Source: Methanoculleus sp. (GTDB taxonomy: Archaea; Halobacteriota; Methanomicrobia; Methanomicrobiales; Methanoculleaceae). Taken from it: a stretch of 64,000 bases of DNA. The DNA lies in assembly GCF_020696975.1 (NCBI RefSeq), contig NZ_JAJGBK010000022.1, positions 91,280 to 155,279 on the forward strand, in the 5' to 3' direction. The stretch's first letter is position 1. The number at the start of each line of letters is the position of its first letter. The position numbers and the translations under genes were made by a program. Of this stretch, positions 34,740 through 44,400 are shown one piece after another. The notes below the pieces were generated by a model, which saw only the letters and a list, made by a program, of their open reading frames with translations, was not told the origin of the DNA and did not search any database.

Positions 34740-36206
34740 ATGCAGAACCAGCCCCCCGTCAACCTCAAGGGCATCGCGTGGTCGGCGATGCAGCAGTACG
34801 GCTTCGTCCCGGCGTTCCCGCCGCCCGTCCTCCGTGAGGTCGGTGCTCTTGCGGCAGGCGCCTTCCCGGAGACCCCCGGCGACCCTCTCGACCTCCGGGC
34901 GCTCCTCTGGTCCTCGATCGACAACCACGATTCTCTGGATCTCGACCAGATAGAGGTCTGCGAGGAGGGGCCAGGGGGGGAGATCCGTGTCAGGGTCGCG
35001 ATTGCGGACGTCGACTCCCGCGTCCCGAAAGACTCGGCGACCGACCGGTACGCCGCCCGGAACGGGACATCGGTCTACACCGGCGTCACGACGTTTCCCA
35101 TGCTCCCCGACCGGCTCTCGGCGGACCTCACCTCGCTCCTGCCCGGCCGGGACCGGATGGCGATCGTCATCGAGTACACCGTCCTTCCCGACGGGAGGAC
35201 GAGACCCAGCGATATCTACCGGGCGATTGTCGCGAACCACGCAAAACTCGTCTACGAGGAGGTCGGCGCCTGGCTTGAGGGGAGCGGTCCCGTCCCCCGG
35301 ACGGTCGCGGAGATACCGGGGCTTGCCGGGCAGGTCCTCCTCCAGCACGAGGCCGCGATGCGGATGAAGAAGCGCCGGACGGAGCAGGGAGCCCTCGCCC
35401 TCGAGACGATCGAGGCCGAGCCGGTCGTGGCAGGCGGCCGGGTCCTGGGGCTCGCCGTCCAGGAGCAGAACCTCGCCCGGTGCCTCATCGAGGAGTTCAT
35501 GGTCGCGGCGAACGGCAGCATAACCGCATTCTTGAACGGTGCCGGTCTTCCCATGATCCACCGGATCGTCCGCACGCCGAAGAACTGGGCCGGCATCGTC
35601 CGGGAGGCCGCGGACCGCGGCGAGATTCTGCCCGACAGACCGGACGCTGAGGCCCTCACCCGGTTCCTCATCCGGCAGAAGGCGGCCGACCCCGACCGCT
35701 TCCCCGACCTCTCGCTCACGGTGGTGAAACTGATGGGGGCGGGGGAGTACGTGGCGTTCCGGCCGGGCGACGAGCCGATCGGCCACTTCGCCCTCGCCGT
35801 CACCGACTACACCCACGGCACCGCCCCGAACCGGCGCTACGTCGACATCATCATCCAGCGGCTGATAAAATCGGTCATCGACGGGGATGAATGCCCGTAT
35901 ACCTGCGAAGAACTCGACGACCTCGCGGCCCGGCTGACCGACCGGGAGAAGGCGTCCCAGAAGGTCGAGCGCTTCGTCCGGAAGGCGGCGGCCGCGGTCC
36001 TCCTCCGGGAACAGATCGGCGAGACGTTTGCGGCGTTCGTCACCGGCGCATCGGAGAAGGGGACGTATGTCCGGCTGATCGACCCGCCGGCCGAAGGAAA
36101 AGTGGTCATCGGCGAGCAGGGGCTCCGGGTCGGCCAGAGGGTCCGCGTCCGCCTGCTCGCGACCGATCCTTACAACGGCTTCATCGACTTCGCACGCACC
36201 GGGTGA
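34740..36206 (+). CDS. RNase II/R-family exoribonuclease (RNB domain)
   Basis: 488 residues. The RNB catalytic signature is SIDNHDSLDLDQIE (Asp cluster for two Mg ions), followed by VRVAIADVDSRVP and YTGVTTFPMLPDRLS. A C-terminal S1-like RNA-binding segment occurs at ~425-488 (FVTGASEKGTYVRL and VGQRVRVRLL). It lacks the bacterial N-terminal cold-shock domains. It degrades RNA from the 3' end. The start is an ATG 49 bases after the methyltransferase stop, on the same strand. Confidence 0.88.
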   Translation: MQNQPPVNLKGIAWSAMQQYGFVPAFPPPVLREVGALAAGAFPETPGDPLDLRALLWSSIDNHDSLDLDQIEVCEEGPGGEIRVRVAIADVDSRVPKDSATDRYAARNGTSVYTGVTTFPMLPDRLSADLTSLLPGRDRMAIVIEYTVLPDGRTRPSDIYRAIVANHAKLVYEEVGAWLEGSGPVPRTVAEIPGLAGQVLLQHEAAMRMKKRRTEQGALALETIEAEPVVAGGRVLGLAVQEQNLARCLIEEFMVAANGSITAFLNGAGLPMIHRIVRTPKNWAGIVREAADRGEILPDRPDAEALTRFLIRQKAADPDRFPDLSLTVVKLMGAGEYVAFRPGDEPIGHFALAVTDYTHGTAPNRRYVDIIIQRLIKSVIDGDECPYTCEELDDLAARLTDREKASQKVERFVRKAAAAVLLREQIGETFAAFVTGASEKGTYVRLIDPPAEGKVVIGEQGLRVGQRVRVRLLATDPYNGFIDFARTG

Positions 36207-36229
36207 GAGGGAGGAGGTCTCCTCCCCGT

Positions 36230-36925
36230 TCAGTAACCGAGCGGCTGGCGGATCAGGACGAGCGTGACCCTTCCGTCAACCTCCTCGCGGTCGAGGATGA
36301 CGTGTTTGCCGATATAACTCCCGACACCGTAGGCATGCTGCGCACGCTGGTTCTCAAGGGGCAGGCAGTACTCCCGGCACCGCCGGAGGGCGTCGTCAAG
36401 GGTCGGCACGATCTTGTTCACCCCCGAGACGAGGATGAGGTGTGCCGCCGCGTGAGGCCATGCCCCCGTCCGGCTCCCGGTCTTGTCGCACGCCACGAGT
36501 TCTCCCGACCCGGCGATCGCCTGGACCCCGGAGAGGAAGTACTCGGCAGCCACGCTCTTTCGGCGCAGCGCGTGCCGCTTCTCGGTGTCGTTCTCGGCCG
36601 TGATGGTCGCGTGGTAGTCCCGCCACCCCTTCCGATTCTCCTCGAGCGCCCGGTCGTACCCCATCTCGACCAGGGTCGTCGAGTAGCCGTTCATGACCTC
36701 GGCCCCTTCGGGGATCAGGTCGACGACGGCGCTGAGCGCCTTCTGCGCCGTATCCGTGAGGATCACCCGTATGTTCCGGGCCTCGATCGCCTCAACCGTC
36801 TTTCTGATCGTCGCCTCGTCCGGGATACGGTTCCACCGCTCCGTGTCCACCCCGGCGTCCTTCAACAGGTTGACTGCACTGTACTCCGTGGGTTTTGCCA
36901 TCTGCTGGCCGGTCGCATCTGCCAT
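36230..36925 (-). CDS. LUD-domain protein (LutC/DUF162-like)
   Basis: 231 residues from the ATG at 36,925 (36,901 is an alternative). Motifs GAEVMNGYSTTLVEMG, GSGELVACDKTGSRTG and HLILVSGVNKIVPTLDDAL are the LUD-domain core. The family includes LutC in lactate oxidation, but solo LUD proteins in methanogens have no known substrate, and no lutA/lutB is near. A TATATATC promoter element lies near 36,990 on this strand. Confidence 0.82.
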   Translation of the reverse strand: MADATGQQMAKPTEYSAVNLLKDAGVDTERWNRIPDEATIRKTVEAIEARNIRVILTDTAQKALSAVVDLIPEGAEVMNGYSTTLVEMGYDRALEENRKGWRDYHATITAENDTEKRHALRRKSVAAEYFLSGVQAIAGSGELVACDKTGSRTGAWPHAAAHLILVSGVNKIVPTLDDALRRCREYCLPLENQRAQHAYGVGSYIGKHVILDREEVDGRVTLVLIRQPLGY

Positions 36926-37009
36926 CCTATCGTCACCGCGGGGTCGGGGGACGTCATACCACATATACCTCTCGATGGCCCGGGTAGCCTCGTGATATAT
37001 ACGGTCGCG

Positions 37010-37588
37010 TCAATACCACACCTTCTCCATCAGCACCTGGCCGTCCTCACGGAACCTGATCCCTTCCATCTCAAGCAGTCGTCGTTTCATGCCGAGGCCC
37101 GCCTGGAACCCGCCCAGACGCCCGTCCGATCGCAGGGCGCGGTGGCAGGGGATGACGAGGGGAAACGGGTTTCTTGCGAGTGCGCTCCCGACCGCACGCG
37201 CCGCGCCGGGGTTCCCGATATGCCGGGCGATCCGCCCGTAGGTGCTGACGTACCCCCGGGGGATGCCGTACTCCGCGAGGAGCACCCGTCGCTGGAAGGG
37301 CGGGCACCGGTCCAGGTCGATGAGCCCGATATCGAACCGCACGTCGTGCCCCCGGAGGAACGACTGGAGCCCGGCAATCAGCGTCCGGATGCTGTCATCC
37401 CGGGGTTCCGGAATGGAGGCCATCCCGCCGACCATCACCGCACCGGCTCGAGGGTCGCCGGGGAGGATGATCTCCCGGACCTTCGGGCCGGTATCAGGCC
37501 GAACCCAGATGAGACGAACCGGCCCGAACGCCGTCATGACCTCCGTGACAGCCGGGATTGCACCGTGATCGCCCGGGGATTGATGCAT
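37010..37588 (-). CDS. ogt: Methylated-DNA-protein cysteine methyltransferase
   Basis: 192 residues. The active-site PCHR motif is in FPLVIPCHRALRSDGRLGGF, preceded by the recognition helix region YGRIARHIGNPGAARAVGSAL. It repairs O6-methylguanine by moving the methyl group to its own cysteine. The N-terminal ~95 residues are less conserved, as usual. Confidence 0.92.
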   Translation of the reverse strand: MHQSPGDHGAIPAVTEVMTAFGPVRLIWVRPDTGPKVREIILPGDPRAGAVMVGGMASIPEPRDDSIRTLIAGLQSFLRGHDVRFDIGLIDLDRCPPFQRRVLLAEYGIPRGYVSTYGRIARHIGNPGAARAVGSALARNPFPLVIPCHRALRSDGRLGGFQAGLGMKRRLLEMEGIRFREDGQVLMEKVWY

Positions 37589-37753
37589 GATCTAACCTGG
37601 ACCGCGATCGCCATCTATATTGCGGGGCGGCCAGAACACAGGGGCTCCAAAAAGACCGGCTCTCAGTATCCATCCGGCGTTTCCGGGCCGCTTCGATAGG
37701 AATTGGGTTTCTCGGCATAGCAATAATGAGGTCTTAATGCACACGGTGGTTGA

Positions 37754-38389
37754 ATGTTTGAACAGGTGTGGTCCATCATCGATCTCATCCTGCACTTCGA
37801 TGACTTTCTGCCGCTCATTATAGAGGAGTACGGGGTATTCGTGTACTTCTTCCTCTTCCTCATCATCTTCCTCGAGACAGGGGTCGTCGTCACCCCCTAC
37901 CTCCCGGGAGACTCACTCCTCTTCCTCGTAGGCGCAATCGCCGCGCAGGGAGACCTCAACATCCTCACCGCCCTCGCCCTCCTGATGGTCGCGGCGGTTG
38001 CGGGAGACACCGTGAACTACTGGATAGGAAGGTCGTTTGGCTCACGGTTCCTCTCACGAGGGATCCCGTTCATCAAAGAGCACCATATCCGAAAGACGGA
38101 GGGATACTTCGAGCGATATGGTGCAAAGACCATCGTCATAGCCCGGTTCGCTCCCTTCGTCCGAACCCTGGCACCGTTCCTCGCGGGTACGGGAAAGATG
38201 GACTACTCCAGGTTCATCCAGTTCAATGCCGCGGGAGGGGTGCTGTGGGTTGCGAGTTTCGTCTTCGCCGGGTATCTCTTCGGGAACATTCCGATCATCT
38301 CTGAGAACTTCAATATCGTTATATTCGCGATCATCGCGGTCTCGATGGTCGGGGTGGCATCCATGCTCCTCGATGCCAGACGGCTCTGA
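37754..38389 (+). CDS. DedA family membrane protein
   Basis: 211 residues with about five membrane segments. The DedA signatures are present: ETGVVVTPYLPGDSLLFLVG, RFAPFVRTLAPFLAGTG, and FNAAGGVLWVASFVFAGYLFG. DedA proteins are proposed lipid scramblases or flippases and affect membrane potential and envelope integrity. It is divergent from ogt, with about 165 bases between. Confidence 0.92.
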   Translation: MFEQVWSIIDLILHFDDFLPLIIEEYGVFVYFFLFLIIFLETGVVVTPYLPGDSLLFLVGAIAAQGDLNILTALALLMVAAVAGDTVNYWIGRSFGSRFLSRGIPFIKEHHIRKTEGYFERYGAKTIVIARFAPFVRTLAPFLAGTGKMDYSRFIQFNAAGGVLWVASFVFAGYLFGNIPIISENFNIVIFAIIAVSMVGVASMLLDARRL

Positions 38390-38441
38390 CCCACGCCAGG
38401 GCGTTGCCGGAGATATCGGCCCGGGCCGATCTCAAAAAAGG

Positions 38442-38729
38442 TCAGGGGGCCGGTGCGGCCTCCATGGCTTCCTCTTCCTCCATGGCCTCGCTGTCCCAGA
38501 CTGTGGGGCTCTTCATCTCGGTCATGATCACCCGTGAACCGGGAGGGACCCGGATTGCGTCGCCGATATCCTCCGGGGCCCCCGCCCAGACGATCTGGTG
38601 CTTGACCTCCCCGCCGGGCAGCAGCACAACAACGCTGTAGGTGTTCATACCCTCCTCGGGAGTACCCTCCCCCTCGCCCGGCATCACCTGGTAGCAGTTA
38701 AACGTGACCGGTCCCGGTTCTCCCGACAT
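38442..38729 (-). CDS. Small acidic hypothetical protein
   Basis: 95 residues from the ATG at 38,729. A compact beta-rich core (NTYSVVVLLPGGEVKHQIVW; IRVPPGSRVIMTEM) is followed by a glutamate/alanine-rich tail. No membrane segment. No family recognised. The third-position GC pattern is coding-like. Confidence 0.5.
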   Translation of the reverse strand: MSGEPGPVTFNCYQVMPGEGEGTPEEGMNTYSVVVLLPGGEVKHQIVWAGAPEDIGDAIRVPPGSRVIMTEMKSPTVWDSEAMEEEEAMEAAPAP

Positions 38730-39001
38730 AGCCTCTCCTGTTTCGCCTCTCATGACATGTCTCCTTCACCCGGAATGCGGCAGGTTCCGCGGTCCTGCGT
38801 GATCGGGGTCCCTTGCCCCACCCCGGAGAGCCACCTCCTCTGGAGCCACTTCTAATAATAACTTACCCCTCCCGCACACCCGGGAGAGGAGCACACCATA
38901 CACCGGCGGCGATAGGCCTATCCCGGCGCCGGGTTTTGAAGGGGCAGCCAGAGCCGGCTGGCAAAAAAGTCTTCGGCCGTGGGGGAGGGGGAGACCTGTC
39001 C

Positions 39002-40507
39002 TCACGCCACGTGGATATACTGCTCGACCAGTTCCCGGATGGCTTCGTTGTTGCCGTAGAGCCTCTCGCTCAGCCCACGGTCGTTGAAGGATTTCAGGGT
39101 GGAGATCCTGCTCTCGATCATCCCGGCAGGGAAGATCCCGTTCTCCTCGAATATCGCGCGCTTCGCCTCGAGCGCCTCGGCCGACTCGACACAGGAGGCG
39201 GGGAGCTGCCGGAACTCCGCAAGACGCTCCTTAAACTCGGGCCGGAAGATGTTCCCGCTGACGTAGAGCCGCTCGGCCGCCTCGAGCGCATCGGGCATCT
39301 CGATCCCGCGGAGCGCCGCCACGACGAGGCCCGCGACGGTCAGGTAGGGATCGGCCGAACCGTCGGCGACCCGGTACTCGAACGTCTGCTTCGACGGCCG
39401 TTCCGCCCGGGCCTCCACCTCGCAGGGGTTGGCGTCCCGGGTCATGTCGTCCGCACCGACCCAGCCGAGGGGGACGCGGACCACGACCGAGCGGTTGCGG
39501 TCGCCCCAGCAGATCGTCGTCGGCGCCTCCTGGTGGGGGACGAGACGGAGATAGGAGGTCGGGATGGTGTTCCCGAAGGCCGTCAGGGCGTCGGAGGCGT
39601 CGAGGATGCCGGCGATCATCTTCCGGGCCATCGGGCTCAACCTGCCGCCCTCGACCATCAGGTTTCTGCCGTCCTTCTCGACGAGCATGTGGAAGTGCAT
39701 CCCGCTCCCGGCCTTGCCGACGGTGATCTTCGGGGCGAAACTGATCTCGACGCCGTACTGGTTGCCAAGCATCCGCAGAACCCATTTGGCGATGATCAGC
39801 TGCTCGACCGCCTGCTCCACCGGCATCGGCAGGAACTCGATCTCGTGCTGCTCGTAGTAGAGGTCGTCGGCAAAGAAGCACCCGACCTCAGAGTGGCCGT
39901 ACTTGATCCTGCCGCCGGCGCGGGCGATGAGGCGCATCGCCTCATCCCGCAGATCCGAAAACTTGACGAACGGTTCGGCCGAGTGGTAGCCCTTCTGGTC
40001 GCGGCCGGGGTAGAGGTCATCCCGGGGGCTGATGACGTAGTACTCGAGTTCGCCGAGGGTCTTGAAGGTGCACCCGGTCCGGCGGGTGAACTCCTCATCG
40101 GCCTTGCGGAGCACGTACTCCGGCGAGCTCTCCAGCGGCTTTCCGTCGCTGTCGTAGAACGAGCAGAGGAGCTCGAGCGTCGGGACCTCGGCAAAGGGGT
40201 TCACAAAAGCCGTTCGGTAGCGGGGGATCACGTAGAGGTCGCTGCTTCCTGCCTCTATGAACGAGAAGAGGTTGCTGCCGTCGACACGTTCGCCGTCCGA
40301 GAGGATGATATCGAGGTGCTCTTTTGAGGAGATGACGAAGTTGAGGGTCTTGAGCTTGCCGTCCTCGGCAGCGTAGCGGAAGTTGACCATCTCAATCCCG
40401 GTCTCCTGGCAGAACCGGATGATATCCTCCTTGGTAAACTCCACAGGATCCTTCTTGAGAAAACGGACCAGATCACTGGGATTCATCAGGATCTCAGAAT
40501 CTCTCAT
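39002..40507 (-). CDS. Glutamine synthetase-family enzyme
   Basis: 501 residues from the ATG at 40,507 (40,486 also possible). Catalytic signatures are visible: ELEYYV for the first acidic pair, GMHFHM, SYLRLVPHQEAP, NRSVVVRVP. The helical C-terminus has no adenylylation tyrosine motif. The segment EVGCFFADDLYYEQHEIEF replaces the usual EVATAGQHE region, so it belongs to a divergent GlnA branch. It may ligate ammonia or an amine to glutamate; true glutamine synthetase activity is not certain. A TATA-like TTTATAC lies about 35 bases upstream. Confidence 0.82.
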   Translation of the reverse strand: MRDSEILMNPSDLVRFLKKDPVEFTKEDIIRFCQETGIEMVNFRYAAEDGKLKTLNFVISSKEHLDIILSDGERVDGSNLFSFIEAGSSDLYVIPRYRTAFVNPFAEVPTLELLCSFYDSDGKPLESSPEYVLRKADEEFTRRTGCTFKTLGELEYYVISPRDDLYPGRDQKGYHSAEPFVKFSDLRDEAMRLIARAGGRIKYGHSEVGCFFADDLYYEQHEIEFLPMPVEQAVEQLIIAKWVLRMLGNQYGVEISFAPKITVGKAGSGMHFHMLVEKDGRNLMVEGGRLSPMARKMIAGILDASDALTAFGNTIPTSYLRLVPHQEAPTTICWGDRNRSVVVRVPLGWVGADDMTRDANPCEVEARAERPSKQTFEYRVADGSADPYLTVAGLVVAALRGIEMPDALEAAERLYVSGNIFRPEFKERLAEFRQLPASCVESAEALEAKRAIFEENGIFPAGMIESRISTLKSFNDRGLSERLYGNNEAIRELVEQYIHVA

Positions 40508-40609
40508 ATTTTTCTAACGTTGGTCTCGACCGTATAAAAGCGTGTTCTCCTCATCGCATCCGGTGTGGTGCTGGTACCGGAGATCGGGCTCCAGAGAGTG
40601 GCTTCATGC

Positions 40610-41686
40610 TCACAAAGAGCATCCACAGGCCCAAATTGCCCCCGAGGAGGAGAGGCGGACTGCAGGATGATAGCCGTCTTCCCCTGCGCGATGGATAGCG
40701 GCACCGTTTCGCGGCATGACCGGGATCGCCGGGTTGTCAGCCCACCCCTCCGGCCAGGGGACGGCACCGCTCTCGCCCGTCGCGACCGGTGCGATACCCT
40801 CCATCCCTGCGACCTTCGCGAGCACCGAGAGGCCGAGCCGGGCGTTCTTCCCGGCGAACTCAAACGACGCCCGGTCAACGGTATCGTCCGGGGTGTGGGC
40901 GGGCCATTGCGGAAGGGCGTGCGCCATCATCGCCGGGTGGCCCCGGGCCCAGAACGATATGTGGTCGGACATGAACGGGGCCGCATTCCGGGTCAGGGTG
41001 AAGTTGGTCCCGTAGAGGGTGTTGTGGTGGACCATGAGCTCCGCAGCCTCCCGGGCTCCCCGGTTGTAGAGAAGGTTGAGACGCGGGCGGTCCCCCTCCC
41101 CGAGGCAGGTTGAGTCGTAGTTGAGGTAGAGCGCGACCGGGGCCGAGATGTTTGCGACGTACCGGCGGCTGCCGTGTCTGCCGTTCTCCTCCGCGTTCCA
41201 GAACGCAAACTCGACTGTCCGGTCAAACGAGTGCCGGCTCATCACCCGGGCGAGTTCCAGGACGACCGCGACACCGCACCCGTTATCGGTGATCCCGGGT
41301 GCACGGGCGGGGTCAAACGACCGACTGTCGTAGTGTGCTCCCACGACGACGATCTCGGTGGAGGTGTTGGCGCTCCCGGGGAGTCTTGCGATGACGTTTC
41401 GCACCTCCCCTGCCTGGAACTCCACATCGAGCCCGGGGATATCGGCAAGCCGCCGGTAGATGTAGTCGCCCGCCTCCCGGTTCCCGCCGGACCCGAACGC
41501 CCGGGTCGGGATCTCCTGCAGGTCAGACGCCGTCTTTCGGAGTTCGGATTCGTTGATCTCAGCAAGCAATGCAGCGACTCCGGGGTCGTATGCCGACCCG
41601 CTCGATAGGTCAGCCGCAGCCGCGGCCGGCACGAGAGAGACGGCAACCGCGAGGAGGACGAACCGCAGGCAGGCCAGGGACGGCAC
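40610..41686 (-). CDS. Secreted M28 family aminopeptidase-like (copy 1)
   Basis: 358 residues with a signal peptide (FVLLAVAVSLVPAAAAA). The two-zinc site residues are all present: HYDSRS, the Asp in GITDNGCGV, the Glu pair in NAEENG, the Asp in NYDSTC, and the late His in MMAHAL. It would act outside the cell on peptides. It starts six bases after the stop of a close paralog, and the two share long near-identical DNA stretches, so this is a tandem duplication. The last ~25 residues diverge from the paralog. Confidence 0.88.
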   Translation of the reverse strand: MPSLACLRFVLLAVAVSLVPAAAAADLSSGSAYDPGVAALLAEINESELRKTASDLQEIPTRAFGSGGNREAGDYIYRRLADIPGLDVEFQAGEVRNVIARLPGSANTSTEIVVVGAHYDSRSFDPARAPGITDNGCGVAVVLELARVMSRHSFDRTVEFAFWNAEENGRHGSRRYVANISAPVALYLNYDSTCLGEGDRPRLNLLYNRGAREAAELMVHHNTLYGTNFTLTRNAAPFMSDHISFWARGHPAMMAHALPQWPAHTPDDTVDRASFEFAGKNARLGLSVLAKVAGMEGIAPVATGESGAVPWPEGWADNPAIPVMPRNGAAIHRAGEDGYHPAVRLSSSGAIWACGCSL

Positions 41687-41692
41687 GGACGA

Positions 41693-42679
41693 TCACCCGG
41701 CAGGCGGGGCCTTTGGGACGGCGGGGTCAACCGCGTCGTCACGGAGCCCGGCCACCTTCGCGAGCACCGAGAGGCCGAGCCCGGCGTTTCTCTTCGCATA
41801 TCCAAACGATGCGTGGTCGACGGTGTCGTCCGGGGTATGGGCGGGGCCGTGCCCGTCGCTGTGGGTCGTCACCGCCGGAAAGCCCCGGGCCTGGAAGGGC
41901 ACATGGTCCGAGGCGCAGGAATGGTAGTTGTTCACGGTCAGGCTGAAGTTGGTCCCGTAGAGGATGTTATGGCCGGCCAGGAGCGCCGCAGCCTCCCGGG
42001 AACGCTCGTCATAGACGATGTCGAGGACGGACCGGTTTGCAGGATCGTAGCAGCCCGAGTCGTAGTTGAAGTAGAGCGCGACCGGGCTCGATACGTTCGC
42101 GACGTACCCGGCGCTGCCGTACCGCCCGTCCTCCTCCGCGTTCCAGAACCCGAAGACCACCGTCCGGTCGAACGAGTGCCGGCTCATCACCCGGGCGAGT
42201 TCCAGGACGATCGCGACACCGCACCCGTTATCGGTGACCCCGGGTGCGCGGGCGGGGTCGGATGACCTGCTGTCGTAGTGTGCTCCCACGATGACGACCT
42301 CATCAGAGGTGTTGTCGCGTCCGGGGAGCATGGCGACGACGTTGTTGAGTTCGCCGCCCTGGAACTCCACATCGAGCCCGGGCATATCGGCAAGCCTCCG
42401 GTGGATGTAGTCGCCCGCCTCCCGGTTCCCGTCGGACCCGAACGCCCGGGTCGGGATCTCCTGCAGGTCGGATGCCGTCTTCTGGAGTTCGGATTCGTTG
42501 ATCTCTGCAAGCATCGAGGCGACGGCAGGATCGTACTCCATCCCGGGCGTGCCGGCGGCGCCCGCCGGGGCGGCTGCGAGGAGAACCGCCGCGCCGGCAA
42601 GCAGGAGGAGAGAGAAGTGCATCCTCCAGAATCGGCGGCCATGCCTCGTGCGGGCTGAATCTCGTCCGAATGATCGCAT
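41693..42679 (-). CDS. Secreted M28 family aminopeptidase-like (copy 2)
   Basis: 328 residues from the ATG at 42,679, which has GAGG six bases upstream; an ATG at 42,622 directly follows GGAGG and would give a shorter signal. Hydrophobic FSLLLLAGAAVLLAAA is the export signal. Metal ligands: HYDSRSSD, GVTDNGCGV, NAEEDG, NYDSGC and TTHSDGHG. It shares with copy 1 the block ARAPG.TDNGCGV, VLELARVMSRHSFDRTV and AHTPDDTVD. First gene of the two-gene unit. Confidence 0.88.
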   Translation of the reverse strand: MRSFGRDSARTRHGRRFWRMHFSLLLLAGAAVLLAAAPAGAAGTPGMEYDPAVASMLAEINESELQKTASDLQEIPTRAFGSDGNREAGDYIHRRLADMPGLDVEFQGGELNNVVAMLPGRDNTSDEVVIVGAHYDSRSSDPARAPGVTDNGCGVAIVLELARVMSRHSFDRTVVFGFWNAEEDGRYGSAGYVANVSSPVALYFNYDSGCYDPANRSVLDIVYDERSREAAALLAGHNILYGTNFSLTVNNYHSCASDHVPFQARGFPAVTTHSDGHGPAHTPDDTVDHASFGYAKRNAGLGLSVLAKVAGLRDDAVDPAVPKAPPAG

Positions 42680-42882
42680 AGAGAGCCTCGGATAGGAAAG
42701 AGAGGTAGATATACTTTCCCCCCGGAGAAGAGGGGTCCGTGATCCGCATAGGGGCATATTCTGCCCTGAATTCGGAAACATCCCCCGGGACCCCGCCGCT
42801 TCATACCGGCCCGTCCGGGGCCAGGTATATATCGGATGCCAGAGACTGAATTCTATCCGAGACGGATCACGACCGGAGAACC

Positions 42883-43314
42883 ATGCCTAACCGACCATCA
42901 GCAAGCGACGAGTCGACCCTTTTAAAGTGGATGCGGCTTGAGATCGGCAGGATCAATGACGGCGTCGTTGCAGAGCGAAAACGCCTCTCCCGGCTTCTTC
43001 GGGAGGAGGACCCATCGTCCGTCACAAAGGGCGGCGAACGGTACGACTTCGACCGGGACGTCCTTCAGCGGCTGGCCGAAGGGCTTCCGGGCGACCTGCA
43101 GCGCCGGCTCAGGCTCCCGATCCTCTTCTACTTCGACTCCACGGTCCCGGACAGTTTCTTCCTCGCGGACGAGGCTGCGGTGCAGGCTCTCCAGATCCTG
43201 CAGGAGATAAGCCCCCTTCGGAGGATGCAGGGCGGGAGGCTCTGGATAGCAAAACCCCTTGTCTACGCCATCGTGAACCGCTACCCGACGGCCATCCAGA
43301 TCATGATGGGTTAG
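42883..43314 (+). CDS. UPF0216 (DUF61) family protein
   Basis: 143 residues. Conserved motifs are LKWMRLEIGRINDGVVAER, LRLPILFYFDS and LWIAKPLVYAIVNRYPTA. The family is restricted to archaea and uncharacterised. A TATATAT element near 42,829 suits its promoter. The 3' end overlaps the small leftward gene by 14 bases. Confidence 0.88.
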   Translation: MPNRPSASDESTLLKWMRLEIGRINDGVVAERKRLSRLLREEDPSSVTKGGERYDFDRDVLQRLAEGLPGDLQRRLRLPILFYFDSTVPDSFFLADEAAVQALQILQEISPLRRMQGGRLWIAKPLVYAIVNRYPTAIQIMMG

Positions 43315-43537
43315 AAAAAGAGAGGGTGTTCCCGGCACCGGCCCGGACGCTCATCACCGGGAGATCCGGCCGGTTGCCGATGATGGAGTATGCGGCCGGC
43401 GAGGCGCTCTCGGGCCGGTCAAAGACGTTCCGGGTGTCACCGTCCGGCGAACCAATGGAAGACGGCCGATCCTGTGTTCCAACGACGATACAGACTATCA
43501 ACCCGCCAATGACCAGGGCCTGGATGGCGACGGTCAA
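43301..43537 (-). CDS. Small membrane-anchored hypothetical protein
   Basis: 78 residues: one N-terminal membrane segment (AIQALVIGGLIVCIVVG) and a polar tail. A leftward TTTATAT TATA-like box lies near 43,600, about 60 bases upstream. No family recognised. It overlaps UPF0216 tail-to-tail. Confidence 0.45.
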   Translation of the reverse strand: MTVAIQALVIGGLIVCIVVGTQDRPSSIGSPDGDTRNVFDRPESASPAAYSIIGNRPDLPVMSVRAGAGNTLSFSNPS

Positions 43538-43697
43538 TACAGTGGCCGTTTTCTGCTGATGGATGCAATCACCTCGGATGCCGGTAGCGGGGATCGCATA
43601 TAAATTTTGTTATCTTTATAATAATCTGTATTATACATTGCTACCTGCCCGACACGGGCGTAACGCATGGCCGGTTCTCCCGGGAGAGCCGGCCCCG

Positions 43698-44279
43698 TCA
43701 CCCGGAACGGCGGGTTGACGGCCCGGGTTCACCTCTCGTCCCGAGGGTCCGCCGGACCCGTTCGAATACCGGGCGGGAGACCTCGTCCATCTGTCGGTCG
43801 AAGTAATCCACCCATTCCGCCACGAGCACGAGCTCCTCCTGCTGCTCATCCAGCCGTTTCTGCAGCCCGGAGGCCTCCTCCCGCCTCTCTTTCCGTTCCC
43901 GTTCGAGTTCAGCCACGAGGCGGGTGATCTGCCGTTCCTGCCGGGCGAGCGTCTCCTGCATCACCCCGAGATCAAGCACCACCTCCGGGGGAAGCGGAGG
44001 AGCAATCCGGCCGACTTCCTCTGCCGGCTCTTCGGGTGCCGCGGGTCTCCCGCCGGTCCGGATTTCTTCGGTGACCTCTTCCGGTGTGAGACCGTTCTTT
44101 GAGAGTTCTACGAGTTCGGTGACGATCCGGACAGCCTTCTCCGGGAAGAGTTTGACCCGGCCGACGGTCCGGTAGGTAAAGAGGCTGTCGTAGGTCCGGA
44201 CGAGTCTGCGGACGTCCTGCTCGGATATCCCGGTGAGGCGTGCGATATCCCCGATCTTGAGTTCTTTATCCCTCATCAT
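43698..44279 (-). CDS. MerR-like helix-turn-helix protein with coiled coil
   Basis: 193 residues. The N-terminal ~70 residues read LKIGDIARLTGISEQDVRRL, then FTYRTVGRVKLFPEKAVRIV, a MerR-type winged helix. A proline-rich linker follows, then ~90 residues of strongly charged helix (RQERQITRLVAELERERKER) forming a coiled coil. No ligand-binding domain or cysteine sensor is visible. Probably a DNA-binding oligomer with structural or regulatory role. Confidence 0.72.
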   Translation of the reverse strand: MMRDKELKIGDIARLTGISEQDVRRLVRTYDSLFTYRTVGRVKLFPEKAVRIVTELVELSKNGLTPEEVTEEIRTGGRPAAPEEPAEEVGRIAPPLPPEVVLDLGVMQETLARQERQITRLVAELERERKERREEASGLQKRLDEQQEELVLVAEWVDYFDRQMDEVSRPVFERVRRTLGTRGEPGPSTRRSG

Positions 44280-44400
44280 ACCACCCTCCGCACCCGCCCG
44301 AATGCCGGAGCGGGAGCCCTACCGTACTTCTTTGCTGCCATCGGGTATAGGTGCGTGCCGGATCACGCAGTTTTTCTCACCGCCGTCCCAGTACTGATGT

